Below are positions 43,087 to 51,874 of a stretch of DNA of 64,000 nt, piece by piece. The position numbers were made by a program, and so were the translations under genes. Under the pieces are notes generated by a model. That model saw only the letters and a program-made list of their open reading frames with translations. It ran no database searches and was not told the origin of the DNA. Origin of the DNA: Bacillota bacterium (GTDB lineage Bacteria; Bacillota; Clostridia; Acetivibrionales; JAEZXR01); NCBI GenBank assembly GCA_023419605.1, contig JAEZXR010000107.1, forward strand, positions 62,001 through 126,000, written 5' to 3'. Position 1 is the first letter of the stretch. Every line of letters starts with the position of its first letter.

Positions 43087-44388
43087 ATGAACATATTAAT
43101 TAAAAATGTAGATATCATTACCGGAGAACGGGAAAACAGTGTAATCAAAGATGGATATATCGCAATACAGGACGGGTACATCAAGACGGTGACTGCGTCG
43201 AAAGAGGCTGTCAAGGAATTTGAAGCCCATAAGGTTCTGGACGGAAAGAACGGCATAGCCATGCCCGGGTTGGTGAATGCCCATACCCACAGTGCCATGA
43301 CTTTGCTGCGAAATTTCGCCGACGATCTCCCTCTGGAGGAATGGTTGTTTGGAAAAATTATTCCGGCGGAGGGAAAATTGAGCACTGAGGATGTTTATTG
43401 GGGAACCATGCTGGGAATTACGGAAATGATTAAGTCCGGTACCACCTGTTTTGCAGACATGTACCTGCACATGGATGAAGTGGCCAGGGCTGTGGAAGAG
43501 TCCGGCGTACGGGCAAATCTTTGCAAAGGACCCATAACCTCCAGTGTAAGAGGCTCCGGACTTATTGTAGATGCGGAGGATTGCACCCGCTACCTGAAAA
43601 AATGGCACAATGCTGCCAATGGCCGAATCAAGGTGTTTGTAGAGATTCATTCGGTGTACCTCTTCGATAAAGAATCCATTACCGGGGCAGCCCGGCTGGC
43701 AAAGGAACTGGGAACAGGACTCCATATCCACGTGTCCGAAACCCAGGCCGAACTGGAAACCAGCAGGAAGAAATATGGTGCAAACCCTCCGGAAGTATGT
43801 CTGCGATCCGGTATTTTTGATGTGCCGGCTCTTGCTGCACACTGTGTGCACCTCAGCGATAGTGATTTGGAAATCCTGAAGGCCAAGGATGTCAGCCCGG
43901 TTCACAATCCTTCCAGCAACCTGAAGCTGGGAAGCGGAATTGCCAGGGTACAGGATATGCTGGATAAAGGGATCAATGTATGCCTGGGAACCGATGGTGC
44001 TGCAAGCAACAATAACCTGAACCTCTTTGAAGAAATGCACCTGGCTGCTTTGATTCATAAGGGGGTTAACTTGAACCCTGTACAGGTGAATGCGCAGCAG
44101 GTCATAGAGATGGCAACGGTAAACGGAGCCAAAGCAACAGGCTTTGGAGGGGAAACGGGATGTATTCGGGAAGGGATGAAAGCAGACCTGATTCTCATCG
44201 ATACCGACAAGCCGCACCTTTGCCCGGTAAATAATCCATTGTCGGCCATTGTATACTCCGCCCAGGCAGCAGATGTGGATACTGTTATTATTGACGGAAA
44301 TATCGTCATGGAAAACAGAAAGTTACTAACCATTGACGAAGAGAAGGTGAAATTTCAGGTCCGTCAGATCGTAGAAAAATTAAAATAG
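43087..44388 (+). CDS. mtaD: 5-methylthioadenosine/S-adenosylhomocysteine deaminase
   Basis: A 433-residue amidohydrolase. PGLVNAHTHSAMTLLRNFADDLPLEEWL carries the metal His pair, HIHVSETQAE and VHNPSSNLKLGSG supply further ligands, and LGTDGAASNNNLNLFEEM the catalytic Asp. This is the MtaD/SsnA-type that deaminates MTA and SAH to inosine derivatives. With ahcY and PNP nearby it fits recycling of SAM by-products. Short spacing to the methyltransferase gene indicates an operon. Confidence 0.92.
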   Translation: MNILIKNVDIITGERENSVIKDGYIAIQDGYIKTVTASKEAVKEFEAHKVLDGKNGIAMPGLVNAHTHSAMTLLRNFADDLPLEEWLFGKIIPAEGKLSTEDVYWGTMLGITEMIKSGTTCFADMYLHMDEVARAVEESGVRANLCKGPITSSVRGSGLIVDAEDCTRYLKKWHNAANGRIKVFVEIHSVYLFDKESITGAARLAKELGTGLHIHVSETQAELETSRKKYGANPPEVCLRSGIFDVPALAAHCVHLSDSDLEILKAKDVSPVHNPSSNLKLGSGIARVQDMLDKGINVCLGTDGAASNNNLNLFEEMHLAALIHKGVNLNPVQVNAQQVIEMATVNGAKATGFGGETGCIREGMKADLILIDTDKPHLCPVNNPLSAIVYSAQAADVDTVIIDGNIVMENRKLLTIDEEKVKFQVRQIVEKLK

Positions 44389-44531
44389 CGGACGGTAGGC
44401 GGATCTGAGATGCGGGAGCGCAGTGTTTTATGGATAATTAACAGAATGTTCACAAAATATGCGAATGTTCGTAACAATTTTCGTTTATCCTATAAACATA
44501 TAAAGTTCCTCCTTTATATTATATAGATGGG

Positions 44532-44560
44532 ACCGGTCAGTTAAAACTGACCGGTTTTTA
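44532..44560. terminator. Terminator after mtaD
   Basis: ACCGGTCAGTT (44532-44542) pairs perfectly with AACTGACCGGT (44545-44555), then a T tract. The 142 bp between mtaD and it hold no gene. Confidence 0.85.
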
Positions 44561-44754
44561 GTTTCCAGAGGAGGCGCCTTCCATTTTGGTCTATCTCCGA
44601 GAGGTTATGAAAGGGATATCCGTGTTTTTCACAGCCTCCTCGAAATAACAGCTGCACCTTCCCGCTATTTTCAGTAAATTTCCATAAACAGCAGGCAGAA
44701 TAAATTGACACTCCAAATTCACTGTGATACACTCAGAATGAACTACATACTGTA

Positions 44755-44957
44755 TGGTACGGGTGACCGGAGCTGCTCCGGTTAGAGGGAAATGGGTGAA
44801 AGTCCCATGCGGTCCCGCCGCTGTAAAAGAGGAGTCTATCCTGGGACGCCAACGGACACAATTCTAGTGTAACTTTGTGGCTGTTCGCGTCTAAGATGCC
44901 ACTGGGAAACCGGGAAGGAAGGATGGGTGATGATGCTTGAGCCAGAAGACCTGCCTG
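44755..44957 (+). promoter_or_regulatory. Cobalamin (B12) riboswitch
   Basis: Conserved segments in order: AGAGGGAAATGGGTGAAAG, TCCCATGCGGTCCCGCCGC, the optional-arm region, GATGCCACTGGGAAACC, and GAGCCAGAAGACCTGCC. It lies about 190 bases before the B12-type importer. A hairpin at about 45047-45070 (CCTCTTAAC/GTTAAGGGG) could be the expression platform. Adenosyl- or methylcobalamin should turn the importer down. Confidence 0.95.
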
Positions 44958-45147
44958 TATTGCCGCACTGTTAACTCTACGAGAGATGGAGGGGTGTATT
45001 GCATTTGCTTTTGCAGCTATAATTGGAAATGGAATACCTTCAACCTCTTAACGTTGTGTTAAGGGGTTATATTATGCTCGAAATGCTGTTTACCGGATGA
45101 TAGGTAAAACGTACCAATGATTTTAAAGGTTTGGAAGGGGATCTGTT

Positions 45148-46101
45148 ATGATGAAAAATTTTAGGAAGATATTCTGCCTGGTAACGGCACTAACGCTGGC
45201 ATTATCATTCACTGCCTGTGATAAAAAGGGAGCCCAGCAGGCACCGGAGCAGAGCAAACAACAGGAAACTGCAAAAAAGGGAACTACATATCCTTTAACG
45301 GTTACAGACTCAAACAATAAAAGTGTTACCATTGAAAAAGAGCCTGCCAAAGTTGTATCGGTGGCTCCCAACATTACCGAAACCATCTACGCCCTGGGAG
45401 TGGAAAACAAGCTGGTAGGACGCACGGATTACTGCGATTATCCTGCGGAAGTGAGTAAAGTAGCTTCCATCGGTACACTGAAGACTCCGAACATAGAAAA
45501 AATTACCGAGTTAAAACCCGATATCGTCATTGCTTCCACCCATTTTAAACCGGAAGTGGAAAAGAAACTGGAAGAACTGGGGATTAAGATCCTGGTCCTG
45601 TATGGAGAAGAAAGCTTTGAGGGTGTATACCAGACCCTGGAGACAACCGGTAAGATTCTGAATGCCCAGGAAAAGGCTCGGGAAATCATCTCCGGCATGA
45701 AAAATAAGGTTCAGGCGGTTCAGGATAAGGTGAAAGGGAAGAATAAGCCGGTAACCTATTATGTAGTCTCTTTTGGAAAAGAACAGTACACGGCCGGCAA
45801 GGATACGTTTATCGGAAAGATGCTGGATATGGCCGGGGCCAAAAATGCAGCCGATGATGTGGTGGGATGGAATTACAGCCTGGAAAAACTGGTGGAAAAG
45901 AATCCCGAAATTATGATTTGTTCAAAGTACTTTGATTCAAAGAAGGGAATTCAGGCGGAAAACGGCTACAAGGACCTGAAAGCTGTAAAGGAAAACAAGC
46001 TCTTTGAAATTGACAACAACTTGTTGGACAGGCAGGGGCCGAGGCTGGCAGAAGGCCTGGAAGAACTGGCAAAGATCGTTCATCCGGAAGCATTTAAGTA
46101 A
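45148..46101 (+). CDS. btuF: Cobalamin ABC transporter substrate-binding lipoprotein (BtuF-like)
   Basis: A 317-residue protein with a lipoprotein signal (ALSFTAC, cleavage before C24) and a Gln/Lys-rich linker, then a periplasmic-binding domain of the helical-backbone type (VVSVAPNITETIYALGVENKLVGRT, ELKPDIVIAS). It may start at 45148 or at the second ATG 45151. The fold is shared with siderophore binders; the B12 riboswitch decides for cobalamin/corrinoid. Confidence 0.88.
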   Translation: MMKNFRKIFCLVTALTLALSFTACDKKGAQQAPEQSKQQETAKKGTTYPLTVTDSNNKSVTIEKEPAKVVSVAPNITETIYALGVENKLVGRTDYCDYPAEVSKVASIGTLKTPNIEKITELKPDIVIASTHFKPEVEKKLEELGIKILVLYGEESFEGVYQTLETTGKILNAQEKAREIISGMKNKVQAVQDKVKGKNKPVTYYVVSFGKEQYTAGKDTFIGKMLDMAGAKNAADDVVGWNYSLEKLVEKNPEIMICSKYFDSKKGIQAENGYKDLKAVKENKLFEIDNNLLDRQGPRLAEGLEELAKIVHPEAFK

Positions 46102-46138
46102 GGTACGGAGAGTCATACCAGGAAAGAGGAAATAAACC

Positions 46139-47188
46139 ATGACATATATAGATAAGCGGAAGACCTATAGAATATTATTGATTGCCTCCATTGGAGTACT
46201 GTTTGTTGTAATGGTTTTTTCCAGCACCCTTGGAGTAGCCAACATATCCTTTTCCGAAGCAATACAAATCATGCTGTCTAAAATACCGGGAATCGGACGG
46301 CTCTTTACGCCTTCACAGGAACAGACACACAATGTCATTGTTCTAAAGATCAGGCTGCCGAGGATTCTGCTGGCTTCGCTTATTGGGATCGGGCTATCCG
46401 TTGTGGGCTCCTCCATGCAGGGAATGTTTAAAAACCCTATGGCAGACCCCGGGATTCTTGGGATTTCTACGGGAGCTGCCCTGGGAGCCACACTGGCCAT
46501 TGTGACGGGAATGCAGAAACTGGTGTGGGGAATCGGGATTGTCACCATTGCCGCTTTCGCAGGTGCACTGTTAACTACATTCCTGATCTACAGCATTGCC
46601 AGGGTGGGAAACAAGATTCCTACCATTACGCTGCTGTTATCCGGTGTTGCGGTCAGCTTCCTCTTTTCTTCCATGATCACCATGTTAATGGTATTTAACC
46701 GGGAACAGATTGAAAATATCGTACTGTGGACCATGGGAAGTATTGCCGCAGCCAACTGGCGGCAGGTGTGGCTGCTGGCCCCCATTGTCCTCACAGGCGC
46801 GGGTATTATCATGACCTATGCCCGGGATCTGAACCTGATGGCAACAGGGGATGAGACAGCCCAAAGTCTGGGTGTAGAAGTTGAAAAGGCGAAAAAAGTA
46901 CTGCTGGTGGTTTCTGCCGTACTGGTAGGGGCTTGTGTTTCCGTTAGCGGTATTATCGGTTTTGTCGGATTGATTATCCCTCATATGGTACGGCTTCTCC
47001 TGGGGTCGGACCATCGGAGCGTACTACCCTTTTCTGCGGTAGGAGGAGCCCTATTTATGGTTATCTGCGACACATTGGCGAGAAATTTGGTTCCTCCGGC
47101 GGAAATGCCTGTAGGAGCCATCACCTCACTGTTTGGCGCACCCTTTTTCATATATCTCTTAATAAAGAGTAAAAAGAAGGTGATATAA
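46139..47188 (+). CDS. btuC: Cobalamin ABC transporter permease (BtuC-like, FecCD family)
   Basis: A 349-residue protein with about ten membrane segments. The FecCD hallmarks RLPRILLASLIGIGLSVVGSSMQ, NPMADPGILGISTGAALG and GFVGLIIPHMVRLLLGSDHR are all present. It is 37 bp after the binding-protein gene, and its stop overlaps the ATPase start (TAATG). Confidence 0.92.
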   Translation: MTYIDKRKTYRILLIASIGVLFVVMVFSSTLGVANISFSEAIQIMLSKIPGIGRLFTPSQEQTHNVIVLKIRLPRILLASLIGIGLSVVGSSMQGMFKNPMADPGILGISTGAALGATLAIVTGMQKLVWGIGIVTIAAFAGALLTTFLIYSIARVGNKIPTITLLLSGVAVSFLFSSMITMLMVFNREQIENIVLWTMGSIAAANWRQVWLLAPIVLTGAGIIMTYARDLNLMATGDETAQSLGVEVEKAKKVLLVVSAVLVGACVSVSGIIGFVGLIIPHMVRLLLGSDHRSVLPFSAVGGALFMVICDTLARNLVPPAEMPVGAITSLFGAPFFIYLLIKSKKKVI

Positions 47189-47994
47189 TGGAAGCAGCCG
47201 CTTATGAATATCCCATTGTCATTGACAATCTGAGCTGGAGCTACGGCACTAAAAGGATTTTAAGCAATGTTCATTTGAAAATAGAGAGAAACCGATTTTA
47301 TAGTATCATAGGGCCCAATGGTTCAGGGAAAACCACATTGTTGAAAAATATCTCAAAAGCTTTGGAACCTCGTAAAAATACGGTGTTTGTGGATAAACAG
47401 GATATCGCTTCCATGAAGCCCAGGGAGTTGGCCCGAAAAATGGCCAATGTGCCGCAGAATACCCACATTGATTTTGAATTCTCTGCCATGGATATTGTAA
47501 TGATGGGGAGAAGCCCCTACTTCCGGCGATTCCAGAGCGAGAGCCCGAAGGATGTAGAAATTGTTAAAGAGGCAATGCTGGCCACCAGTACCTGGCATCT
47601 TAAGGATAAAAACATAAACGAAATCAGTGGGGGAGAGCGGCAGCGGGTAATTGTTGCCAGAGCGCTGGCGCAGCAGACGGATATCATTCTGCTGGACGAA
47701 CCCATCTCACAGCTGGATATTCACCACCAGATCGGGTTGATGGATACGGTCCGGAAGCTGGTCCGGGAATCAAAAGTTACGGTTATTGCAGTGCTCCACG
47801 ACCTGAACATTGCGGCGCAGTACAGTGACAGCATGATTCTGGTCCATGAGGGACAGGTGGTTCTGGGAGGAACACCGGAACAGGTTTTGACGGAGGAGAA
47901 TATAAAAAGGGTGTATCAACTGCCGGTCCATATTATAAAAAACCCGGTATCGGGAAAGCCCCACGTGATCCCGGTGTCCATGGAGAGAGAATAA
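47188..47994 (+). CDS. btuD: Cobalamin ABC transporter ATPase (BtuD-like)
   Basis: A 268-residue ATPase with Walker A GPNGSGKTT, Q-loop VPQNTHIDF, signature ISGGERQRV, Walker B DIILLDEPISQLD and the switch His in VLHDLNIAAQY. One-base overlap with the permease gene shows tight coupling. Confidence 0.93.
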   Translation: MEAAAYEYPIVIDNLSWSYGTKRILSNVHLKIERNRFYSIIGPNGSGKTTLLKNISKALEPRKNTVFVDKQDIASMKPRELARKMANVPQNTHIDFEFSAMDIVMMGRSPYFRRFQSESPKDVEIVKEAMLATSTWHLKDKNINEISGGERQRVIVARALAQQTDIILLDEPISQLDIHHQIGLMDTVRKLVRESKVTVIAVLHDLNIAAQYSDSMILVHEGQVVLGGTPEQVLTEENIKRVYQLPVHIIKNPVSGKPHVIPVSMERE

Positions 47995-48114
47995 ACTACA
48001 ATCGAAGAATGAGAAGTAACTGAAAGCTATGGTGATCATACGACCCAGCTTTTTTGATGCCGTAAATCATAAAGGTCCATTGTGGAACTTATTTCATATC
48101 TTTTCGAAAGATAT

Positions 48115-48141
48115 AAAAAGGGGATAGCTTTTACTATCCCC
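48115..48141 (-). terminator. Terminator downstream of tRNA-Thr
   Basis: Read on the minus strand, GGGGATAG-TAAAAG-CTATCCCC is followed by T5. A second palindrome ATATCTTTTCGAAAGATAT (48096-48114) lies just beyond. Confidence 0.8.
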
Positions 48142-48147
48142 GACGTT

Positions 48148-48223
48148 TGGAGCCAACTGCGGGAATCGAACCCGCGACCTGCGCGTTACGAATGCGCTGC
48201 TCTGCCGACTGAGCCAAGTTGGC
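48148..48223 (-). tRNA. tRNA-Thr (anticodon CGT)
   Basis: 76 bases with encoded CCA: acceptor GCCAACT/AGTTGGC, D stem GCTC/GAGC, anticodon loop TTCGTAA (anticodon CGT), T arm GCGGG-TTCGATT-CCCGC. The lowest anticodon-stem pair (31-39) is A-C instead of a Watson-Crick pair. The rest of the fold is intact. Confidence 0.95.
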
Positions 48224-48338
48224 AATGATAAAATTGTTCTGCAAAAAAGATTATACTCCTTTATTTTGTAAATTTCAAGAGGTTTGGAAAAAAACGAAGA
48301 AGACGGTTTTTCCACCGTCTTCACTCCTTATTTCATTT

Positions 48339-49331
48339 TTATTTGAAGTAATTTGCGTGCATGGCTTCCTTGACTTCATCCAGGGTGCTTTGCGCAACCC
48401 TTTTCGCTTTCTCTGTTCCGCTAAATAAAATCTCCTTCACAGCATCCGGCCTTTGCTCAAAATCACTCCTACGCTCCCGTAAAGGAGCCAGGCAATTGTT
48501 CAATGCTCCAGCCAGGCATTTTTTGCAGGCCACGCAGCCGATTCCGGCATTGCGGCACATGCTTCCAATGTTTTCAGCCTCTGCCTTGTTAAAGATTTGA
48601 TGGTACTGGTACACAGTACAGATTTCAGGATTGCCCTTGTCCTTTAACGTAACTCTGCCGGGGTCCGTAACGGCAGTCATAACTTTTGCCTTTACCTCTT
48701 CCGCCGGGTCCGACAAATAGATGGCATTGTTTAGGCTTTTGCTCATTTTCGCATTTCCATCCAGTCCTACCAGCCTCGGGCAATCGCTCAGCAGAGCCTC
48801 CGGCTCCGTTAGCACGGGTTTATAGAGGCTGTTAAACTTTCGAACGATTTTTCTCGCAAGCTCAATATGGGGAAGCTGGTCTTCACCTACGGGAACCAGG
48901 TCGGCCTTACAGAAGGTGATGTCGGCTGCCTGGCTTACAGGGTATCCGAGGAAGCCGTAGGTGAGATCCGTGTAGCCATATTGAGCGGCTTCGGCCTTTA
49001 TGGTAGGGTTATGGCGAAGCAGGTTTACCATGGTAAACATGGAGTAGAAGATGGTTAACTCAGCGATTTGCGGAACCATAGACTGTACAAAGAAGGTTGA
49101 CACCTCCGGGTCCACGCCTGCAGCCAGGTTATCCAGCGTTACTTCCATTACGTTCCTTTCCAGATCTTCCGGGTGTTCAAAATGCGTTGTAAGGGCTTGA
49201 ACATCCGCAACAAGGATAAAGGTTTCATATTCACTCTGCAATTTCACTCTGTTTTGCAGACTTCCGGCATAGTGGCCTATATGCAGTTTTGATGTAGGCC
49301 TGTCGCCTGTTAAAATTCTCTTTTTCGTCAT
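48339..49331 (-). CDS. trpS: Tryptophanyl-tRNA synthetase
   Basis: A 330-residue class I synthetase. GDRPTSKLHIGHYAGSLQNR holds the HIGH-type motif and AKMSKSLNNAIYLSD the KMSKS loop. MVPQIAELTIFYSMFTMVN is typical of TrpRS. The start at 49331 has GGAGGA upstream; further in-frame codons reach 49358. It charges tRNA-Trp. The T-box leader with a UGG specifier upstream confirms specificity. Four Cys (CRNAGIGCVACKKC) near residue 260 suggest a metal or Fe-S site known in some TrpRS. Confidence 0.96.
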   Translation of the reverse strand: MTKKRILTGDRPTSKLHIGHYAGSLQNRVKLQSEYETFILVADVQALTTHFEHPEDLERNVMEVTLDNLAAGVDPEVSTFFVQSMVPQIAELTIFYSMFTMVNLLRHNPTIKAEAAQYGYTDLTYGFLGYPVSQAADITFCKADLVPVGEDQLPHIELARKIVRKFNSLYKPVLTEPEALLSDCPRLVGLDGNAKMSKSLNNAIYLSDPAEEVKAKVMTAVTDPGRVTLKDKGNPEICTVYQYHQIFNKAEAENIGSMCRNAGIGCVACKKCLAGALNNCLAPLRERRSDFEQRPDAVKEILFSGTEKAKRVAQSTLDEVKEAMHANYFK

Positions 49332-49398
49332 AATAAATCCTCCATTCTGATTTTCCATTTAAAAAACGATATCTTTGCCACCATCCGTCATCCGACAT
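49231..49398 (-). CDS. Trp-containing leader ORF overlapping trpS
   Basis: A 55-codon frame starting MSDDGWWQRYRFLNG, with a near-perfect AAAGGAGGT site (49406-49414) eight bases before its ATG at 49398. It has tandem Trp codons at 6-7 and another at 19. The trpS ribosome site (GGAGGA) begins inside codon 19, and trpS starts within this frame at +1. Either a regulatory leader sensing tryptophan or a chance frame; no homologue is recognised. Confidence 0.4.
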   Translation of the reverse strand: MSDDGWWQRYRFLNGKSEWRIYYDEKENFNRRQAYIKTAYRPLCRKSAKQSEIAE

Positions 49399-49453
49399 AT
49401 ACACCACCTCCTTTAGAACAAATATTTCAACATAGGGCGGCTTTATGCAATAT

Positions 49454-49800
49454 AAAAAGCCTCTTATCCCCATAGAAAGGGACAAGAGGCTGAAAGCTCC
49501 TGCGGTACCACCCAAATTAGTAAAAACTCGCTCAAATCGCATACGAACATATGCGTCCAATGGATAACGGGTTGAATTCCCGGCACCGCCTACTACGGGA
49601 AAGTGAAAATATTACTTCATCTTTTTTGCGGGCCCGCCATGGTATCCATGAAGGGTGTAGCAAAATTATAGATGAAGTTATATTTTCACCGACCTATACA
49701 ACGTAAAAATTTCAGGATGCACTCACAGGCCCATTCAATATAAATCTCCATACCGCATTCACACCACCGGCGGCTCTCTGTGATTTTGACCCATATCTAC
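49454..49800 (-). promoter_or_regulatory. T-box riboswitch controlling trpS (specifier UGG)
   Basis: On the minus strand the leader has stem I features (AGAGAGCCGCC, GGTGGTGTGAATG), a specifier region GAA-TGG-GCC (UGG at 49733-49731), the T-box TGGGTGGTACCGC (within 49496-49514) and terminator AGCCTCTTGTCCC...GGGATAAGAGGCTTTTT (49491-49454). Uncharged tRNA-Trp would stabilise the antiterminator. About 87 bases between stem I and the T-box domain match dispersed repeat B. Confidence 0.93.
49603..49689 (-). repeat. Dispersed repeat family B, copy 1, inside the T-box leader
   Basis: Terminal stem GTGAAAATA...AACTTCATCT with AGATGAAG...TATTTTCAC. The core, read on the minus strand, has GCTACACCCTTCATGGATAC and CGGGCCCGC. 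The same core recurs at 55767-55849 and, interrupted, at 54535-54719. Confidence 0.75.
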
Positions 49801-50031
49801 TCTTCCTGCTCAACGATTTATACTCTATTGACTTGTATATATAATACCATGAGAGGAGCTGTTAGTAAATACCATACTCGAATAATTTTAATTTTGCTAT
49901 ACTGTGACTATGCAGCGAGATTCATATTCTGCTGCTTTGTAAATTTATTTCTCTGCGGTAGGTATAATGTATGAAAACCTGCAGATGTGTCAATAATTGG
50001 GATAAGTATAGAAAGTGGGCAAGGTGATGAA

Positions 50032-50553
50032 ATGAAAAGAATGTGGATTCTACTTCTATGTGCTGTAGTTCTTATTTCCGGTACGGTTGCCGTGTTATGG
50101 CAGACCGGGGTACTGGACGGCATATTAACCAACGGGCATGTGTCGGACAAAGAATTCGAACAGGTAGTAAACAGCGAAGATTTTAAGCAGGTGGCTCCAG
50201 TGTCAAGTGGAGTCGTGGAAACAAAGGATATAACCATTGTGGTCAGGGATGAAAATACCGTACTGGATGAAATGCATAAAATGGCAAATACCAAAATCGT
50301 TGCCGATCAGATATGGGGAAAGGTAGACACGACTACGGAAAGAATCAATATGTTGATTCTGGAGGTAGAGAAGTCAGAGTATAAAAATAAAAAGCAACTG
50401 TTGGATATTCTGAAGCGGTGGAAGGATGGAGATTACAGGCAAGCAGTCCAGGATCACAATTTTTTATGGGACCGGTTGGGTGGAACTGTAGGCAAAGCCC
50501 AGGATCTCAATGATAAGACGAAGGAAGCAATGGCGGCTAAATATGGAGAGTAG
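50032..50553 (+). CDS. Hypothetical membrane-anchored protein (DUF6241-like)
   Basis: A 173-residue protein; AAGGTGAT supports the ATG at 50032. The N-terminal segment MKRMWILLLCAVVLISGTVAVLW is a signal or membrane anchor. The soluble part includes DEMHKMANTKIVADQIWG and LLDILKRWKDGDYRQAVQDHNFLWDRLGG, which resembles proteins listed as DUF6241 in Firmicutes. No function is known. It is monocistronic and ends at a strong terminator. Confidence 0.65.
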   Translation: MKRMWILLLCAVVLISGTVAVLWQTGVLDGILTNGHVSDKEFEQVVNSEDFKQVAPVSSGVVETKDITIVVRDENTVLDEMHKMANTKIVADQIWGKVDTTTERINMLILEVEKSEYKNKKQLLDILKRWKDGDYRQAVQDHNFLWDRLGGTVGKAQDLNDKTKEAMAAKYGE

Positions 50554-50592
50554 GAAAAAGTCCCGGCAGCAAAGTGCTGCCGGGACTTTTTC
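50554..50592. terminator. Bidirectional terminator between DUF6241-like gene and msrB
   Basis: GAAAAAGTCCCGGCAGC (50554-50570) pairs perfectly with GCTGCCGGGACTTTTTC (50576-50592). Confidence 0.92.
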
Positions 50593-51042
50593 CTATTTGA
50601 ACAAAGACTTATATTCTTCATAGCCTTCCTTCTCCAGGTCCTCTTTCGGGATGAAGCGGAGGGCTGCGGAGTTAATGCAGTAGCGCAGGCCGGTAGGCTT
50701 CGGACCATCGGGAAAAACGTGACCGAGATGCGTATCCCCATATTTGCTCCGGACTTCCGTGCGATGCATGGCATGGCTGAAATCTTCTTTTTCTACTACA
50801 TGGTCGGATTCCAAGGGTTTCATGAAGCTGGGCCAGCCGCAGCCGGATTCAAATTTGTCTTTGGAACTGAACAGCGGCTCTCCTGTAATGATATCCACAT
50901 AGATGCCTTCTTGCCCGTGATTCCAGTATTCATTCTCAAAAGGGCGCTCCGTTCCGCTTTCCTGTGTAACTTTGAATTGCAGGGGAGATAATTTCCGGCG
51001 AAGCTCTTCCGAAGAGGGTTTGAAATATTTCTTCGAACTCAT
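50593..51042 (-). CDS. msrB: Peptide methionine-(R)-S-oxide reductase
   Basis: A 149-residue MsrB: ESGCGWPSFMKPL, RTEVRSKYGDTHLGHVFPDGP and the catalytic Cys in GLRYCINSAALRF. The CxxC zinc motif pairs of some MsrB are absent. It reduces the R form of oxidised Met. It starts inside the msrA stop (ATGA overlap), so the two are translated together. Confidence 0.95.
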   Translation of the reverse strand: MSSKKYFKPSSEELRRKLSPLQFKVTQESGTERPFENEYWNHGQEGIYVDIITGEPLFSSKDKFESGCGWPSFMKPLESDHVVEKEDFSHAMHRTEVRSKYGDTHLGHVFPDGPKPTGLRYCINSAALRFIPKEDLEKEGYEEYKSLFK

Positions 51043-51590
51043 TGTCCTGCCTCCCCATTTCCCTGCCAGTGCTTTTCTATGAAGCCCTGCCGGCCCGAGC
51101 CTACCTGATAGGATTTGTAATGCTCGGGATTCTTTTTATGATAATCCTGGTGGTACTCCTCCGCCGGATAGAACCGGGAGGCCTGTAAAATCTTTGTTGC
51201 GATGGGTTTATCAAAATGCTTGGAATCATTTAGCTGCCTCTTCGATTCCTCGGCCAGTGCTTTTTGCTCTTCGTTATGGTAAAAAATTGCCGTTTCATAC
51301 TGCTGTCCCCGGTCGAAAAACTGTCCGCCGGCATCGGTAGGGTCGATCTGCTTCCAAAAGATGTCCAAAAGCTGCTGGTAGGTCATTCTTGCAGGATCAA
51401 ATTTAATTTGTATTGCCTCGTAATGGCCGGTCGTGCCTGTACAAACCTCTTGATAGGTAGGATCCTCACTGCGTCCGCCGGTGTAGCCGGATTTTACCTC
51501 CATAACGCCTTCCAGACCGTCAAAGGGGGAAACCATACACCAAAAGCACCCTCCGGCAAAGGTAGCGATTTCAAATCTTGTATTCAGCAT
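51039..51590 (-). CDS. msrA: Peptide methionine-(S)-S-oxide reductase
   Basis: A 183-residue MsrA from the ATG at 51590 (AAGGAGAG upstream; the frame extends to 51635 without support). FAGGCFWC holds the catalytic Cys. GYTGGRSEDPTYQEVCTGTTGHYEAIQI and ILQASRFYPAEEYHQDY are hallmarks. It is first gene of the msrAB pair. Confidence 0.95.
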   Translation of the reverse strand: MLNTRFEIATFAGGCFWCMVSPFDGLEGVMEVKSGYTGGRSEDPTYQEVCTGTTGHYEAIQIKFDPARMTYQQLLDIFWKQIDPTDAGGQFFDRGQQYETAIFYHNEEQKALAEESKRQLNDSKHFDKPIATKILQASRFYPAEEYHQDYHKKNPEHYKSYQVGSGRQGFIEKHWQGNGEAGQ

Positions 51591-51874
51591 AACTTTACTC
51601 TCCTTTCTATGTAGTGGCCAGGCCACCGTTTGCAAAATACTCTTTATATCTGTTGTTCATATTTGTAGTAACAATGTTGCTCTTCTTTATTATACTGCTA
51701 TTTAAGAAAGCGTGAAAATATATTTTGTTGTAGAGTTATATTTACCACCATTAAATATGAATATTCAAAAGACGGATGTATATATCATTTTTAATGCATA
51801 AAGAGGGTCCTTGTTTTATATTTCATGCCGTGTTAAGATTAACGGGTAGTTATTGTACTGGTTCCGAGGTGATC

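Noticed and set aside
43096..44217. 373-codon minus-strand frame inside mtaD
   Set aside because: Antisense to a well-conserved amidohydrolase and with unlikely composition; a shadow frame.
44541..44732. 63-codon minus-strand frame (MYHSEFGV...KLKTGQF) between the mtaD terminator and the B12 riboswitch
   Set aside because: No good ribosome site, no recognised family, and its end runs into the terminator hairpin. It could be a remnant but is not supported as a gene.
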